The position numbers were made by a program, and so were the translations under genes. Source: an uncultured Candidatus Saccharibacteria bacterium (GTDB lineage Bacteria > Patescibacteriota > Saccharimonadia > Saccharimonadales > Saccharimonadaceae). Taken from it: a DNA stretch of 36,386 nucleotides. The stretch is from the NCBI GenBank assembly GCA_934717805.1, contig CAKUZG010000006.1, positions 1 to 36,386 on the forward strand. Direction: 5' to 3'. Under the pieces are notes generated by a model. The model was given only the letters and a program-made list of their open reading frames with translations. It did not search any database and was not told where the DNA came from. This document shows, piece by piece, positions 6,968-14,059 of the stretch (positions are counted from its first letter, which is position 1; every line of letters starts with the position of its first letter).

Positions 6968-8911
6968 TTATTTAGCTTGCCAAAAACGAATCACGTTTCC
7001 TTTATATTCTTGCTCGCCCAAATAATTATAGTCTTTCAAGAAATTAGTTGATTCAGGAAGGAAACTTGGAATATCACCGTTGACAAAGTTATAAACCTTC
7101 TTTTTGTCATTATTGTATGAATGAGTCATTTCTGGTGTAATGTTAATATTCGCAGATTTTGGCCACCATAAACGAGTTGAAATTCCGTTAAATGTTGTTT
7201 CGCCGTTGTAGTAATATAAATCAAAGTTTTCGTTAACCGAAATAGTCTTATTTGTAACTTGGTTAATATTAAAGATAATATTTCGGTTATTTTCATCTGG
7301 ATTCTTGTGAATAGTGTTAGAGATATCAACCTTACCATCAAGATCGAAGTTTTTGCTCATATCTTGCATAGCTTGATTTACGAGCGTTGTATTTTCAACC
7401 TTAATATTCGAAAGATCACCATATTTCTTTTCGAAATCTAGGCTTCCTCGTGGATTACCATAAAAATCATTCGATGTTCCAGAATTTTCAATCCAGTTGT
7501 CTTTAATTAACGTTCCTAGGGTGTTGTCTCCGAAACCGTAACCTGCAAATACTGTTGAAACTCGAATTCCAGCGCCACCGCGACTGTCTTTGATGTAATT
7601 ATTTAAGATTTTGTGTCCGTTTCCACCAAAAATACCAATTCCACCAGCTCGCCAGCCAAGCTCGATAGTGTTATGTTCAAAAGTGTTGTTTTCTGTATTT
7701 TCAGAATCATTATCTTTTGTGGCCCAAGAAGCTACAGAATCATCACCATTACCTCTAAAATTATTGTTTCGAACAATGCTATTTTTTGTTCCTTGAACTA
7801 AGTTAACACCGTCTGCAAGATTGTTTCGAATACGGTTATTTTCGATAACAAGGTTTTTAGTGTATTTCATTGTTTTGCTGTCTTCGTAATCGCCAATCCA
7901 AGTACCACATTCAAAATGTTCAATCCATAGATTTGAAAGTTTCGAATTTTCTCCGAAGTTTCCAGCAAAAGCTTTATATTGAGCTTTATCTGGCGTATCA
8001 TCACGACGAGAAATTAATTCAGATGAAAGGTAGAAATTGTTGATATTAAGATTACTTGAATTGTTTCCCGCATCAAAACCACCACCACCTTTAGCAGAAC
8101 TTGTAAAGTGTAATTGCGTATACCAAATTCCAGCTCCAGTAATTTCGAGTCCTTCTGGTGCTTCTATGCTAATTTTCTCACTAATATTATAATATCCTTC
8201 AGGAATATAAAGCGCCTTTTTTTGCTTTTTAGCGTCAGTGATAGCGCTTTTTAGTTTTTTAGTAATATCATCACCAGGTTTTATCTTATATTCTTCTAGG
8301 GAAATGCTATTTTTAGGTTGTTTTCTAGGCGCTTCAACATTTTCTAGTTCAATAAAATCTAAACCGAGATTCTCATCACTATCGTTTTTAATAGTAATTT
8401 TATCACCTTCATTTACATGATTACCAAAGAAACCATGAACTTCATCAAAGCCAAACCGTGCGTGACGATTTTTTGCATTTTCATTATATGCAACGTCTCT
8501 ATCGATATATTGCCAACCATATTTTGAATCAAGGTCGAAAGTCTTGGCTTTTTTATCGTCATTATTAATTAAAGCTGTAGCTTTTCCCATTTTTCCATCA
8601 GGAATCGAAAACCTCAAACTTAAAGCATCAGCTCCAGATTTAGCCGTAAAAGTTACACTTCCACCAGGTTTAACATTAACATAAGAATTATCAGAAGCTT
8701 CATTTGCAAGGTCGTCAAACTTTCGGCTACTTATAATTTCTGCGTTATTCAAAACCCCATCAACGCTCTCATATCGAGAATAGTTTGTATTCGCTCCGTA
8801 TTTGTTTGCATACTGAGCTGCTGTTTCAGCATGAACCAAAGGAGCAGGAATTACAGATAAGCCCAAAGTCATGCCTGTAATCAAAAAAGTATTTCTTTTT
8901 GATATACTCAT
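6968..8911 (-). CDS. Secreted beta-helix glycosidase candidate (GH87-like)
   Basis: A 647-residue exported protein. The start chosen gives MSISKRN, a hydrophobic segment and a VHAET signal-peptidase site; it has an AAAGGA SD site. Residues about 35-185 look like a carbohydrate-binding beta-sandwich (CBM35/CBM6 type, ending in LDFIELE). From about 200 on, a pectate-lyase-like right-handed beta-helix begins (LYIPEGYYNIS), with many short N-I/V-N repeats. The motif GNGDDSVASW resembles the paired catalytic aspartates of GH87 alpha-1,3-glucanases/mycodextranases. A role in cutting alpha-glucan on the host or in biofilm is inference. It has its own promoter and terminator. No wall anchor is seen, so it is probably released. 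Confidence 0.6.
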   Translation of the reverse strand: MSISKRNTFLITGMTLGLSVIPAPLVHAETAAQYANKYGANTNYSRYESVDGVLNNAEIISSRKFDDLANEASDNSYVNVKPGGSVTFTAKSGADALSLRFSIPDGKMGKATALINNDDKKAKTFDLDSKYGWQYIDRDVAYNENAKNRHARFGFDEVHGFFGNHVNEGDKITIKNDSDENLGLDFIELENVEAPRKQPKNSISLEEYKIKPGDDITKKLKSAITDAKKQKKALYIPEGYYNISEKISIEAPEGLEITGAGIWYTQLHFTSSAKGGGGFDAGNNSSNLNINNFYLSSELISRRDDTPDKAQYKAFAGNFGENSKLSNLWIEHFECGTWIGDYEDSKTMKYTKNLVIENNRIRNNLADGVNLVQGTKNSIVRNNNFRGNGDDSVASWATKDNDSENTENNTFEHNTIELGWRAGGIGIFGGNGHKILNNYIKDSRGGAGIRVSTVFAGYGFGDNTLGTLIKDNWIENSGTSNDFYGNPRGSLDFEKKYGDLSNIKVENTTLVNQAMQDMSKNFDLDGKVDISNTIHKNPDENNRNIIFNINQVTNKTISVNENFDLYYYNGETTFNGISTRLWWPKSANINITPEMTHSYNNDKKKVYNFVNGDIPSFLPESTNFLKDYNYLGEQEYKGNVIRFWQAK

Positions 8912-8944
8912 TTTTTCCTTTCTTTTTATGTTTAATAAAAGTCC

Positions 8945-8973
8945 ATTATAACAAAAAAATAATCTCATTTCAA
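8945..8973 (-). promoter_or_regulatory. Promoter of the beta-helix protein gene
   Basis: On the minus strand: TTGAAA (8973-8968), 17-base spacer, extended -10 TGT-TATAAT (8950-8945). Start point near 8938; leader about 27 bases with an SD site. Confidence 0.7.
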
Positions 8974-8999
8974 ATTAAAACCCCGGCGCGAAACCGGGG
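8974..8999 (-). terminator. Terminator of the 9009-9521 gene
   Basis: GC-rich stem CCCCGG/CCGGGG (8981-8986 with 8994-8999), followed on the minus strand by TTTTAATTT. Confidence 0.75.
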
Positions 9000-9008
9000 A
9001 AGTGGAGG

Positions 9009-9521
9009 TTAAACTTTAATTAGATCTGTGTTTTTCACAGAAGAACGTTCGCGACCGCGCACAATCTCTACTACATTACGTGCAATGTCTGAATCGTTCT
9101 CGGAAACGACAAAGTCTTTATTCATTTTCACTTTATGGAAAAATTGACCACTCGAATGGAAAAAATCACCAATATAGTCTTTCGAAAGTGTAAAGAATAG
9201 ATTAGCAACCGCACGCTCAATAGCAGATCGAACAATAATTTCATCCAAACCTTGTGCAATTGGTGTACGTTTGTAATCTTGCACCGGTACGATTTTTTCG
9301 ACATTTTCAATTTCTAGAGTTTTTGAATTATCCTTCCATGAAATTTTCAAGATTTTTAGCCCTAAATTTTGAAAAAGAATTCTTGGTAAATTATCCAATT
9401 TTGAATTCAAACTAATCGCATCGACTGCTACGTAAATAATGTTCGAAGAAGCATCATAATTGCCTTCTTCTCGCCAGTATTCCACAGCATCCAAATCAAA
9501 GTTTTTTGTGAATTTTAACAT
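9009..9521 (-). CDS. Conserved hypothetical protein, 170 aa
   Basis: Not recognised. It is a soluble, mixed alpha/beta-looking protein without signal peptide or membrane segment; the C-terminal region is charged (IVRGRERSSVKNTD). It has one of the best SD sites in the window (GGAGGT, 5 bases before ATG), a strong promoter, a leader with two hairpins and its own terminator, so it forms a separate and probably well-expressed unit. Its neighbours give no hint of function. Confidence 0.75.
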   Translation of the reverse strand: MLKFTKNFDLDAVEYWREEGNYDASSNIIYVAVDAISLNSKLDNLPRILFQNLGLKILKISWKDNSKTLEIENVEKIVPVQDYKRTPIAQGLDEIIVRSAIERAVANLFFTLSKDYIGDFFHSSGQFFHKVKMNKDFVVSENDSDIARNVVEIVRGRERSSVKNTDLIKV

Positions 9522-9547
9522 TTTTTACCTCCAAATTTTAATGTACG

Positions 9548-9583
9548 CTTTCGAAAACGAAAGGCTATGCGAATCAATCGCAT
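9548..9583 (-). promoter_or_regulatory. Two hairpins in the leader of the 9009-9521 gene
   Basis: Starting at the predicted 5' end of the mRNA (about 9582), an ATGCGA/TCGCAT hairpin is followed by CTTTCG-TTTT-CGAAAG (9563-9548). They precede the SD site and could stabilise the 5' end or serve as a regulatory element. Confidence 0.45.
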
Positions 9584-9588
9584 ATATT

Positions 9589-9617
9589 ATAATACAATAT
9601 TTTTTCAAATAAGTCAA
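9589..9617 (-). promoter_or_regulatory. Promoter of the 9009-9521 gene
   Basis: On the minus strand: TTGACT (9617-9612), 17-base spacer, TATTAT (9594-9589). It is the same type as at 16499 and 35972. Confidence 0.7.
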
Positions 9618-9640
9618 TAGATTATGTTTTAAGTTAGCTC

Positions 9641-9669
9641 TTGAATTTTTTAGATTTTTATGATAATAT
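9641..9669 (+). promoter_or_regulatory. Promoter of rplK
   Basis: TTGAAT (9641-9646), 17-base spacer, extended -10 TGA-TAATAT (-10 at 9664-9669). Start point about 9676. Confidence 0.65.
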
Positions 9670-9682
9670 TAATACGTTACGC

Positions 9683-9698
9683 ACTTGAATTATCAAGT
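9683..9698 (+). promoter_or_regulatory. Leader hairpin before rplK
   Basis: ACTTGA-ATTA-TCAAGT near the 5' end of the predicted rplK leader. It is a short stem; its function is unknown. Confidence 0.35.
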
Positions 9699-9720
9699 AT
9701 AAATTATTTAAAGGGAAAAT

Positions 9721-10146
9721 ATGGCAAAGAAAGTTATTGGAAATTTGAAACTTCGAATCCCAGCTGGCCGTGCAACAGCAGGTCCTCCAGTTGGTTCAAC
9801 ACTCGGTCAATGGGGTCTAAACATGATGGATTTCATCAACCCATTCAATGAAGCAACTAAAGACATGATGGGCAAAGATGTAATCGTTCACCTTCAAGTT
9901 TTTGAAGACCGAACATTCACTTGGAAATCACTTGGTCAACCAGTTGACGACATGATTCGTGAACGAGCAGGAATCCAAAAAGGTGCAGGAAATTCAAAAA
10001 CTGACAAAGTTGGTAAAATTACAAAAGCTCAATTGCAAGAAATTGCTGAAGCTAAAATGGAACACCTAAATGCAGTTTCAATCGAAGGCGCTATGAAAAC
10101 TATCGCTGGAACAGCACGCTCAATGGGTGTTGAAATTGCCGAATAA
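9721..10146 (+). CDS. rplK: 50S ribosomal protein L11
   Basis: A 141-residue L11 of normal length. The N-terminal domain has LRIPAGRATAGPPVGSTLGQWG, while the C-terminal RNA-binding domain has the usual PVDDMIRERAGIQKGAGNS and SIEGAMKTIAGTARSMGV segments. It organises the GTPase-associated centre of the large subunit. An AAGGGA SD site precedes the ATG. The gene stands alone with its own promoter and terminator; rplA, normally the next gene, lies about 16 kb downstream. Confidence 0.97.
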   Translation: MAKKVIGNLKLRIPAGRATAGPPVGSTLGQWGLNMMDFINPFNEATKDMMGKDVIVHLQVFEDRTFTWKSLGQPVDDMIRERAGIQKGAGNSKTDKVGKITKAQLQEIAEAKMEHLNAVSIEGAMKTIAGTARSMGVEIAE

Positions 10147-10156
10147 TACATTATAA

Positions 10157-10181
10157 AAATCGCTCTTCGGGGCGGTTTTTA
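10157..10181 (+). terminator. Terminator of rplK
   Basis: Nine-pair stem AAATCGCTC/GGGCGGTTT (two G-U pairs) capped by a TTCG tetraloop and followed by Ts. Confidence 0.8.
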
Positions 10182-10183
10182 AA

Positions 10184-10212
10184 TTGTAAAAAAAATAACT
10201 ATATGGTATAAT
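10184..10212 (+). promoter_or_regulatory. Promoter of tgt, leaderless
   Basis: TTGTAA (10184-10189), 17-base spacer, extended -10 TGG-TATAAT (-10 at 10207-10212). The expected start is 10219-10220, i.e. the ATG itself. Confidence 0.7.
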
Positions 10213-10219
10213 TTTACAG

Positions 10220-11491
10220 ATGAAAAAAGCTTTAAACTTCGAAATTAAAACCCGCTTAAACGGAACTTTAGCCCGTACCGGCGTGATTAAAACACCACAC
10301 GGAGAAATTAAAACTCCCGCCTATATTGCCGGCGGAACAAATGCAACCGTAAAAGCAATGACGCCTGAACAAATTCTTTCAACTGGTGCCCAAGCTGTTC
10401 TTGCTAACACTTATCATTTAATGCTTCGGCCTGGCGCAGACATCCTTCAAAAGGCCGGCGGAATCCATAAGTTCATGAATTGGAGCTCACCAACCTTTAC
10501 TGATTCAGGCGGTTTTCAAGTTTTTTCACTGGGAATGGCTTATAAAAAAGGAATTGACGCAACTTCACATATTTCGAAAGGTGACTCTTCGCTTGCAAAA
10601 AATAATTCAAACCAGCTCGCGAAAGTTGGTGAAGATGGCGTTTGGTTTAAATCTCACATTTCGGGCGAGAGAATTTTTATGTCACCTGAAATCTCAATGG
10701 AGCTCCAGCACAAAATCGGTGCGGATATTCACATGGCTTTCGACGAATTAACCTCACCGCTTGCAGGCCGAAAACAGATTAAATCGGCACTCGATAAAAC
10801 CCATTTTTGGGCTGAAAAATGCTTGAAACACCACAACGAATTAAACGCTGAGCATTTCGAAAAGGGCGAAAATTTGCAAGCATTATTTGCGGTTGTTCAA
10901 GGTGCCCGAGAAGAAGATTTTCGAAAGGAAAGCGCAAGTTTTTTGGGTTCGAGAGATTTTGATGGCTTTGGAATCGGCGGAATTTTTCAACCCGAAGAAA
11001 TTCCCGAAGTTCTAACTTGGGTAAACACAACCTTGCCTGAAGAAAAGCCACGGCATCTGTTAGGAATGGGTGCACAACCCGCCGACCTCTTTTTGGGCGT
11101 AGAATTTGGTATCGATACTTTCGATTGTGTAGCGCCAACTCGCCAAGCACGAAATGGTGCAATTTTCACTTATTCTGGGCGAATTAATATTAAAAATGCT
11201 AAATTTAAAGAAGATTTTACACCAATTGATTCACGATGTGAGTGCTATACTTGTCAAAATTTCACAAAAGCTTATATAAATCATCTTTTCCGTGCAGACG
11301 AAATTCTTGCAAGCACACTTGCCTCAATTCACAATGAATTTTTCGTAATTAACACTGTTGATAAAATTCGTGAAAGTATTAAAAATGACACGTTTTTTGA
11401 ATATAAGCGCCAATTTTTAAATGAATATTATGGCGAAGAACGCGCAAAGGATTTTGAAACACAAAGAAATGAAGATTCGTTGCAAGATTAA
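10220..11491 (+). CDS. tgt: tRNA-guanine transglycosylase
   Basis: Exchanges guanine-34 for a queuine precursor in tRNAs with GUN anticodons. The protein has 423 residues, slightly longer than usual because of an insert after FSLGM (about 110-135). Visible motifs are TDSGGFQVFSL with the catalytic Asp, GGIFQPEE in the substrate pocket, TFDCVAPTRQARNG, and the zinc site CECYTC with a following His (AYINHLF). The mRNA is predicted to be leaderless. Its 3' end overlaps the DUF167 gene. No queuosine synthesis genes are in the window, so the base may be salvaged. Confidence 0.95.
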   Translation: MKKALNFEIKTRLNGTLARTGVIKTPHGEIKTPAYIAGGTNATVKAMTPEQILSTGAQAVLANTYHLMLRPGADILQKAGGIHKFMNWSSPTFTDSGGFQVFSLGMAYKKGIDATSHISKGDSSLAKNNSNQLAKVGEDGVWFKSHISGERIFMSPEISMELQHKIGADIHMAFDELTSPLAGRKQIKSALDKTHFWAEKCLKHHNELNAEHFEKGENLQALFAVVQGAREEDFRKESASFLGSRDFDGFGIGGIFQPEEIPEVLTWVNTTLPEEKPRHLLGMGAQPADLFLGVEFGIDTFDCVAPTRQARNGAIFTYSGRINIKNAKFKEDFTPIDSRCECYTCQNFTKAYINHLFRADEILASTLASIHNEFFVINTVDKIRESIKNDTFFEYKRQFLNEYYGEERAKDFETQRNEDSLQD

Positions 11492-11702
11492 ACCAAATTC
11501 GAAAAAGGGAAATCTCATTCAAAAGTCGCAAGATGAAAACGGCGATTTTTTTGAGATTTTTGTTCGTGAGCCGGCAATTGAAGGCAAAGCAAATTTGGCA
11601 GTAATTAAACTTTTAGCGAGAGAATTTGACGTTTCGAAAAGCCAAGTTTCATTAAAAACTGGCACAAAATCACGATTTAAGGTTTTTGAAATTGATGTTT
11701 AA
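11469..11702 (+). CDS. DUF167 (YggU family) protein
   Basis: A 77-residue DUF167 protein: MKIRCKIKPNSKKGNL, then FEIFVREPAIEGKANLAVIKLLA and VSLKTGTKSRFKVFEI, the typical pattern of this family of unknown function. I chose ATG 11469, where homology begins, rather than an upstream ATG that adds 16 unrelated residues. It overlaps the end of tgt by 23 bases and is presumably translated from the same mRNA. Its stop codon TAATG would also supply the ATG for the next gene, but that frame is shifted (see the toxin gene). Confidence 0.85.
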   Translation: MKIRCKIKPNSKKGNLIQKSQDENGDFFEIFVREPAIEGKANLAVIKLLAREFDVSKSQVSLKTGTKSRFKVFEIDV

Positions 11703-11762
11703 TGGTCTCACGAAGACATCGAAAACCGTTTTTTAGACCAAAGCCGCACGATTTTTGAGAGT

Positions 11763-13046
11763 GTGGCGAAAGGTATTAAAGAAACAGGCAAAATTGAGCT
11801 TTCAAAAGAATATAAAAACTTGTTAATCAAGACTTTCAAGCAGGCCTACACCGAAGGCAAGATTTTTAGCGCTAATCGTGAAGGGCGAAAAGCGGATAAA
11901 GATTCACCGGAATTTTCTAAAAACGCAAAAGAGTATATAGACTGGATTTTTGAAAAGCAAGAGAGTGACTTAAAGCAATTCCTGGAAAGCGAAAGCTGGA
12001 ACGATACCTTGCTTGCTGAAGATTCGAGCGATTTCTTGCGGAGTTTAGCAACCGGTGTACTAATTGAAAGTGTGTTAAGTTGGTTTTTGAAACGAGCCAA
12101 ACCCACAGCGAGTTATTTGGTTGGGCGAGGCGTGAATGCTGGGATTTATAGCGATTTTAAGCCTGATGATTTGATTGAGTATTCAGCAATCATTGATGGA
12201 CACACTACCGCCGGCTGTTCATATTTGAACGGCAAAAAGATGACTTGGCAAGAATGGCAGAAAAACCCCGATATGATTCCACCACGCCATTTTGGCTGCC
12301 GTGCAACCTTAGTGCGAGTGGTTGAAGGTGGTGATGAAAGCGAAAATCCGGTGGACAAGAGACTCTTGGAGAGAAAAGATGATTTTGTAAAAACTTCAAA
12401 AAGTGAACTGATCGCTCGTGGTGAATTAGACAAGGACGAAACTAAAAAAGCAGGGTTAGCAAGGATTCGCAATGAAGAATTTGTTTTGCCGAATAAAACT
12501 AAAATTTCACCTCAATTAGCTTTGAGTGGAACAAACCCGAATTATGATAAAGCCCGAGAATATCAGATAAACTGCCAGCGATGCGTGCCAACCTATGAAA
12601 TGCGAAGAAGAGGTTATGATGTTGAAGCTTTGGGAAATTTGCGAGGCTCGGTGAAGTTGGGGAATCTTGAAAAGATGAAAGAGCTATGGAGTTTGGAAGA
12701 TAAAGATATTCTTAGAAACTATATCGAGATAAAGCGTGGAGAAAACATTACAATCAAAGATGCTGATTTTGGTAACGTTCTCGACTTTATTGAAGATTCA
12801 GATATAGGTTCAAGGTTTCAAATTTCTTGGTGGTGGTCTAAAAATAGAACTGGTCACACTATTGTTGCCGAAAATACCCGTAAGGGCGCAATGTTTATTG
12901 ATCCTCAATTAGGCAAGACTTTTACTACTGAACAGTTTTGGCGTTTAGATAAAAATAAGCGAAAGATGTTTTTGTTTAGGATTGACAATCGTAAAATTAA
13001 CGAAGATATGCTAAAATTAATTATGAAAGGTAAGAGTAATGGATGA
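11763..13046 (+). CDS. MuF-domain protein with C-terminal papain-fold toxin domain
   Basis: A 427-residue polymorphic-toxin-like protein. Residues about 15-190 resemble the phage Mu F / minor head protein domain: DGHTTAGCSYLNGKKMTW with Cys about 152, then PPRHFGCRATLVRV. Residues about 255-420 resemble papain-fold (Tox-PL, glutamine deamidase/protease) toxin domains: NCQRC (Cys 271 and 274) followed by YEMRRRGYDVEA, then GHTIVAE (His 365) and FIDPQLG (Asp 380, Gln 382), a plausible Cys-His-Asp/Gln catalytic set. There is no signal peptide. The GTG start is uncertain: protein-like sequence continues upstream in frame to 11703 without a start codon. The next gene overlaps by 8 bases and is the likely immunity gene. 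Domain names are from motif recall. Confidence 0.7.
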   Translation: MAKGIKETGKIELSKEYKNLLIKTFKQAYTEGKIFSANREGRKADKDSPEFSKNAKEYIDWIFEKQESDLKQFLESESWNDTLLAEDSSDFLRSLATGVLIESVLSWFLKRAKPTASYLVGRGVNAGIYSDFKPDDLIEYSAIIDGHTTAGCSYLNGKKMTWQEWQKNPDMIPPRHFGCRATLVRVVEGGDESENPVDKRLLERKDDFVKTSKSELIARGELDKDETKKAGLARIRNEEFVLPNKTKISPQLALSGTNPNYDKAREYQINCQRCVPTYEMRRRGYDVEALGNLRGSVKLGNLEKMKELWSLEDKDILRNYIEIKRGENITIKDADFGNVLDFIEDSDIGSRFQISWWWSKNRTGHTIVAENTRKGAMFIDPQLGKTFTTEQFWRLDKNKRKMFLFRIDNRKINEDMLKLIMKGKSNG

Positions 13047-13296
13047 TTTGAAGGATAAGGGACTAAAATCTATATTTTTGGGAGACTATCAAGACAAAAA
13101 ATGGTACGCTGTTTATAATCCAGAACACTTTTTAGATATGGATTGGTGGTATTATGGGGTTAGTGGTGATGGTTCTATCGAAAAAGTCTATGCAGTGGCT
13201 GAGATTGGAGTGGACGAAAATGATCCGGATTTTAAACGCTTTTCTGAGATAGAAGATAGATTTGGCTATTTTTGGGGCGAAGATAAAAAAGAATAA
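13039..13296 (+). CDS. Candidate immunity protein for the MuF toxin
   Basis: An 85-residue acidic, aromatic-rich soluble protein (KKWYAVYNP, DMDWWYYGVSGDG, ending FGYFWGEDKKE) that I do not recognise as a family. It starts inside the last codons of the toxin gene, 8 bases overlapping, with an AAAGG-like SD site; this tight coupling, its small size and its acidity are typical of an immunity protein that blocks a toxin domain. The function is inferred from context only. Confidence 0.6.
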   Translation: MDDLKDKGLKSIFLGDYQDKKWYAVYNPEHFLDMDWWYYGVSGDGSIEKVYAVAEIGVDENDPDFKRFSEIEDRFGYFWGEDKKE

Positions 13297-13304
13297 TTTT
13301 TACC

Positions 13305-13333
13305 TTTACAACCCAAATTAAAACTGCTATAAT
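13305..13333 (+). promoter_or_regulatory. Promoter upstream of the 13435 gene
   Basis: TTTACA (13305-13310), 17-base spacer, extended -10 TGC-TATAAT (-10 at 13328-13333). Start point near 13340, just before a terminator-like hairpin. Confidence 0.65.
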
Positions 13334-13344
13334 AAAAACATAAT

Positions 13345-13374
13345 ATACGGCTCGCTAAGGCCGTATTTTCTTTT
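13345..13374 (+). terminator. Terminator-like hairpin in the leader of the 13435 gene
   Basis: Perfect seven-pair stem ATACGGC/GCCGTAT (13345-13351 with 13360-13366) followed by TTTTCTTTT. It lies only about 5 bases after the predicted start point, so it could end readthrough from the toxin/immunity genes or attenuate the downstream gene. Confidence 0.6.
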
Positions 13375-13434
13375 GCCATTTTTCAAAAAGAATCTCACTA
13401 CGACTTGAGCGAGCTGATATTTAAGGAGAAATGC

Positions 13435-13689
13435 ATGTATATTTTTATAAATAGAGATTTGGAAATTCGGCTAAGTGAAGATTCGAACCAGTATAAACAA
13501 TTTTGGAAACAGATTTGCAAGTTTGGCGAATATGTGAACCCAAACGGCAACGGGAAAATGATTCTAGACAAGAAATTTGCAGATGAAATGGTTGGGAATT
13601 TCAAAAGTGGAAAATATCACTTATTAGCTTGCTTTCGAAAGGGAAAACTTCTATTAAATAATGCCAGATTGTTAAGGATCACATTTTAA
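13435..13689 (+). CDS. Truncated phage prohead-protease-like protein
   Basis: An 84-residue reading frame. The segment FWKQICKFGEYVNPNGN, then MILDKKFADEMVGNFKSGKYH, resembles the N-terminus of Mu-type/HK97-type prohead proteases (a conserved pattern of Gly, His/Asn-Pro, Gly, and a Met-Val-x-Asn-Phe helix). After Gly-Lys-Tyr-His the sequence loses resemblance and stops, whereas the family is normally 200 residues or more; the catalytic part is missing. A good SD site (AAGGAG) precedes the two close ATGs; the second one is in frame. With the MuF gene upstream it looks like a remnant of a phage head module. Moderate confidence as a gene, lower for the family. Confidence 0.5.
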   Translation: MYIFINRDLEIRLSEDSNQYKQFWKQICKFGEYVNPNGNGKMILDKKFADEMVGNFKSGKYHLLACFRKGKLLLNNARLLRITF

Positions 13690-13745
13690 AGGTTTTGCTA
13701 GTCCTCAGAGGTGATCTATACAAAAATCGCCTCAGTTGGAACAAC

Positions 13746-13785
13746 AAAAAAGAGTGCAGCGTCGCCACAACACTGCACTCTTCTT
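13746..13785. terminator. Terminator of tRNA-Gln, possibly bidirectional
   Basis: Perfect nine-pair stem AGAGTGCAG/CTGCACTCT (13751-13759 with 13773-13781). On the minus strand it is followed by TTTTTTG; on the plus strand by a weaker T-rich stretch. Upstream at 13704-13738 there is another eight-pair repeat (GAGGTGAT/ATCGCCTC) of unknown use. Confidence 0.65.
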
Positions 13786-13849
13786 ATCTTGTCTTTTTCT
13801 ATATAATTTAAAAAGCCAAGACAAAGTGTTTACAATAAACATTTCATCT

Positions 13850-13924
13850 TGGCTGGGATGGAGGGATTCGAACCCCCGAATGGCGGGACCAGAACCCGCT
13901 GCCTTACCACTTGGCGACATCCCA
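13850..13924 (-). tRNA. tRNA-Gln (anticodon CTG)
   Basis: Complete cloverleaf on the minus strand with U1-A72 pair and discriminator G73 as usual for tRNA-Gln. The anticodon loop is TTCTGGT between GCGGG and CCCGC, the T loop is TTCGAAT, and the 3' CCA is encoded. The 3' trailer can form a long hairpin with the tRNA end (AGCCAAGA/TCTTGGCT). Confidence 0.93.
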
Positions 13925-13984
13925 ATGCCTTTCAATTATATCAAAAAAATTTTTGGTTTTCAAGGTCTTTTAAAAAACGTTACA

Positions 13985-14013
13985 TTGACATTTTGTCATT
14001 TTTCTGTTATAAT
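13985..14013 (+). promoter_or_regulatory. Consensus promoter of the 14060 gene
   Basis: TTGACA (13985-13990), 17-base spacer, extended -10 TGT-TATAAT (-10 at 14008-14013): a perfect sigma70 consensus, the strongest in the window. The leader carries AAGC-TTTT-GCTT and the SD site AGGAGG. Confidence 0.8.
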
Positions 14014-14059
14014 TTAGTTATTCAAGCTTTTGCTTAGAACTTTTCAGGAGGGTTCAAAA

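Noticed and set aside
11700..13930. Clear att repeats flanking the toxin island
   Set aside because: No copy of the tRNA-Gln 3' segment was found near 11700, so integration at the tRNA is only a possibility.
13736..14017. Open reading frames of 60-93 codons across the tRNA-Gln region on both strands
   Set aside because: They run through the tRNA and its terminator and have no SD site; they are by-products of the tRNA sequence.
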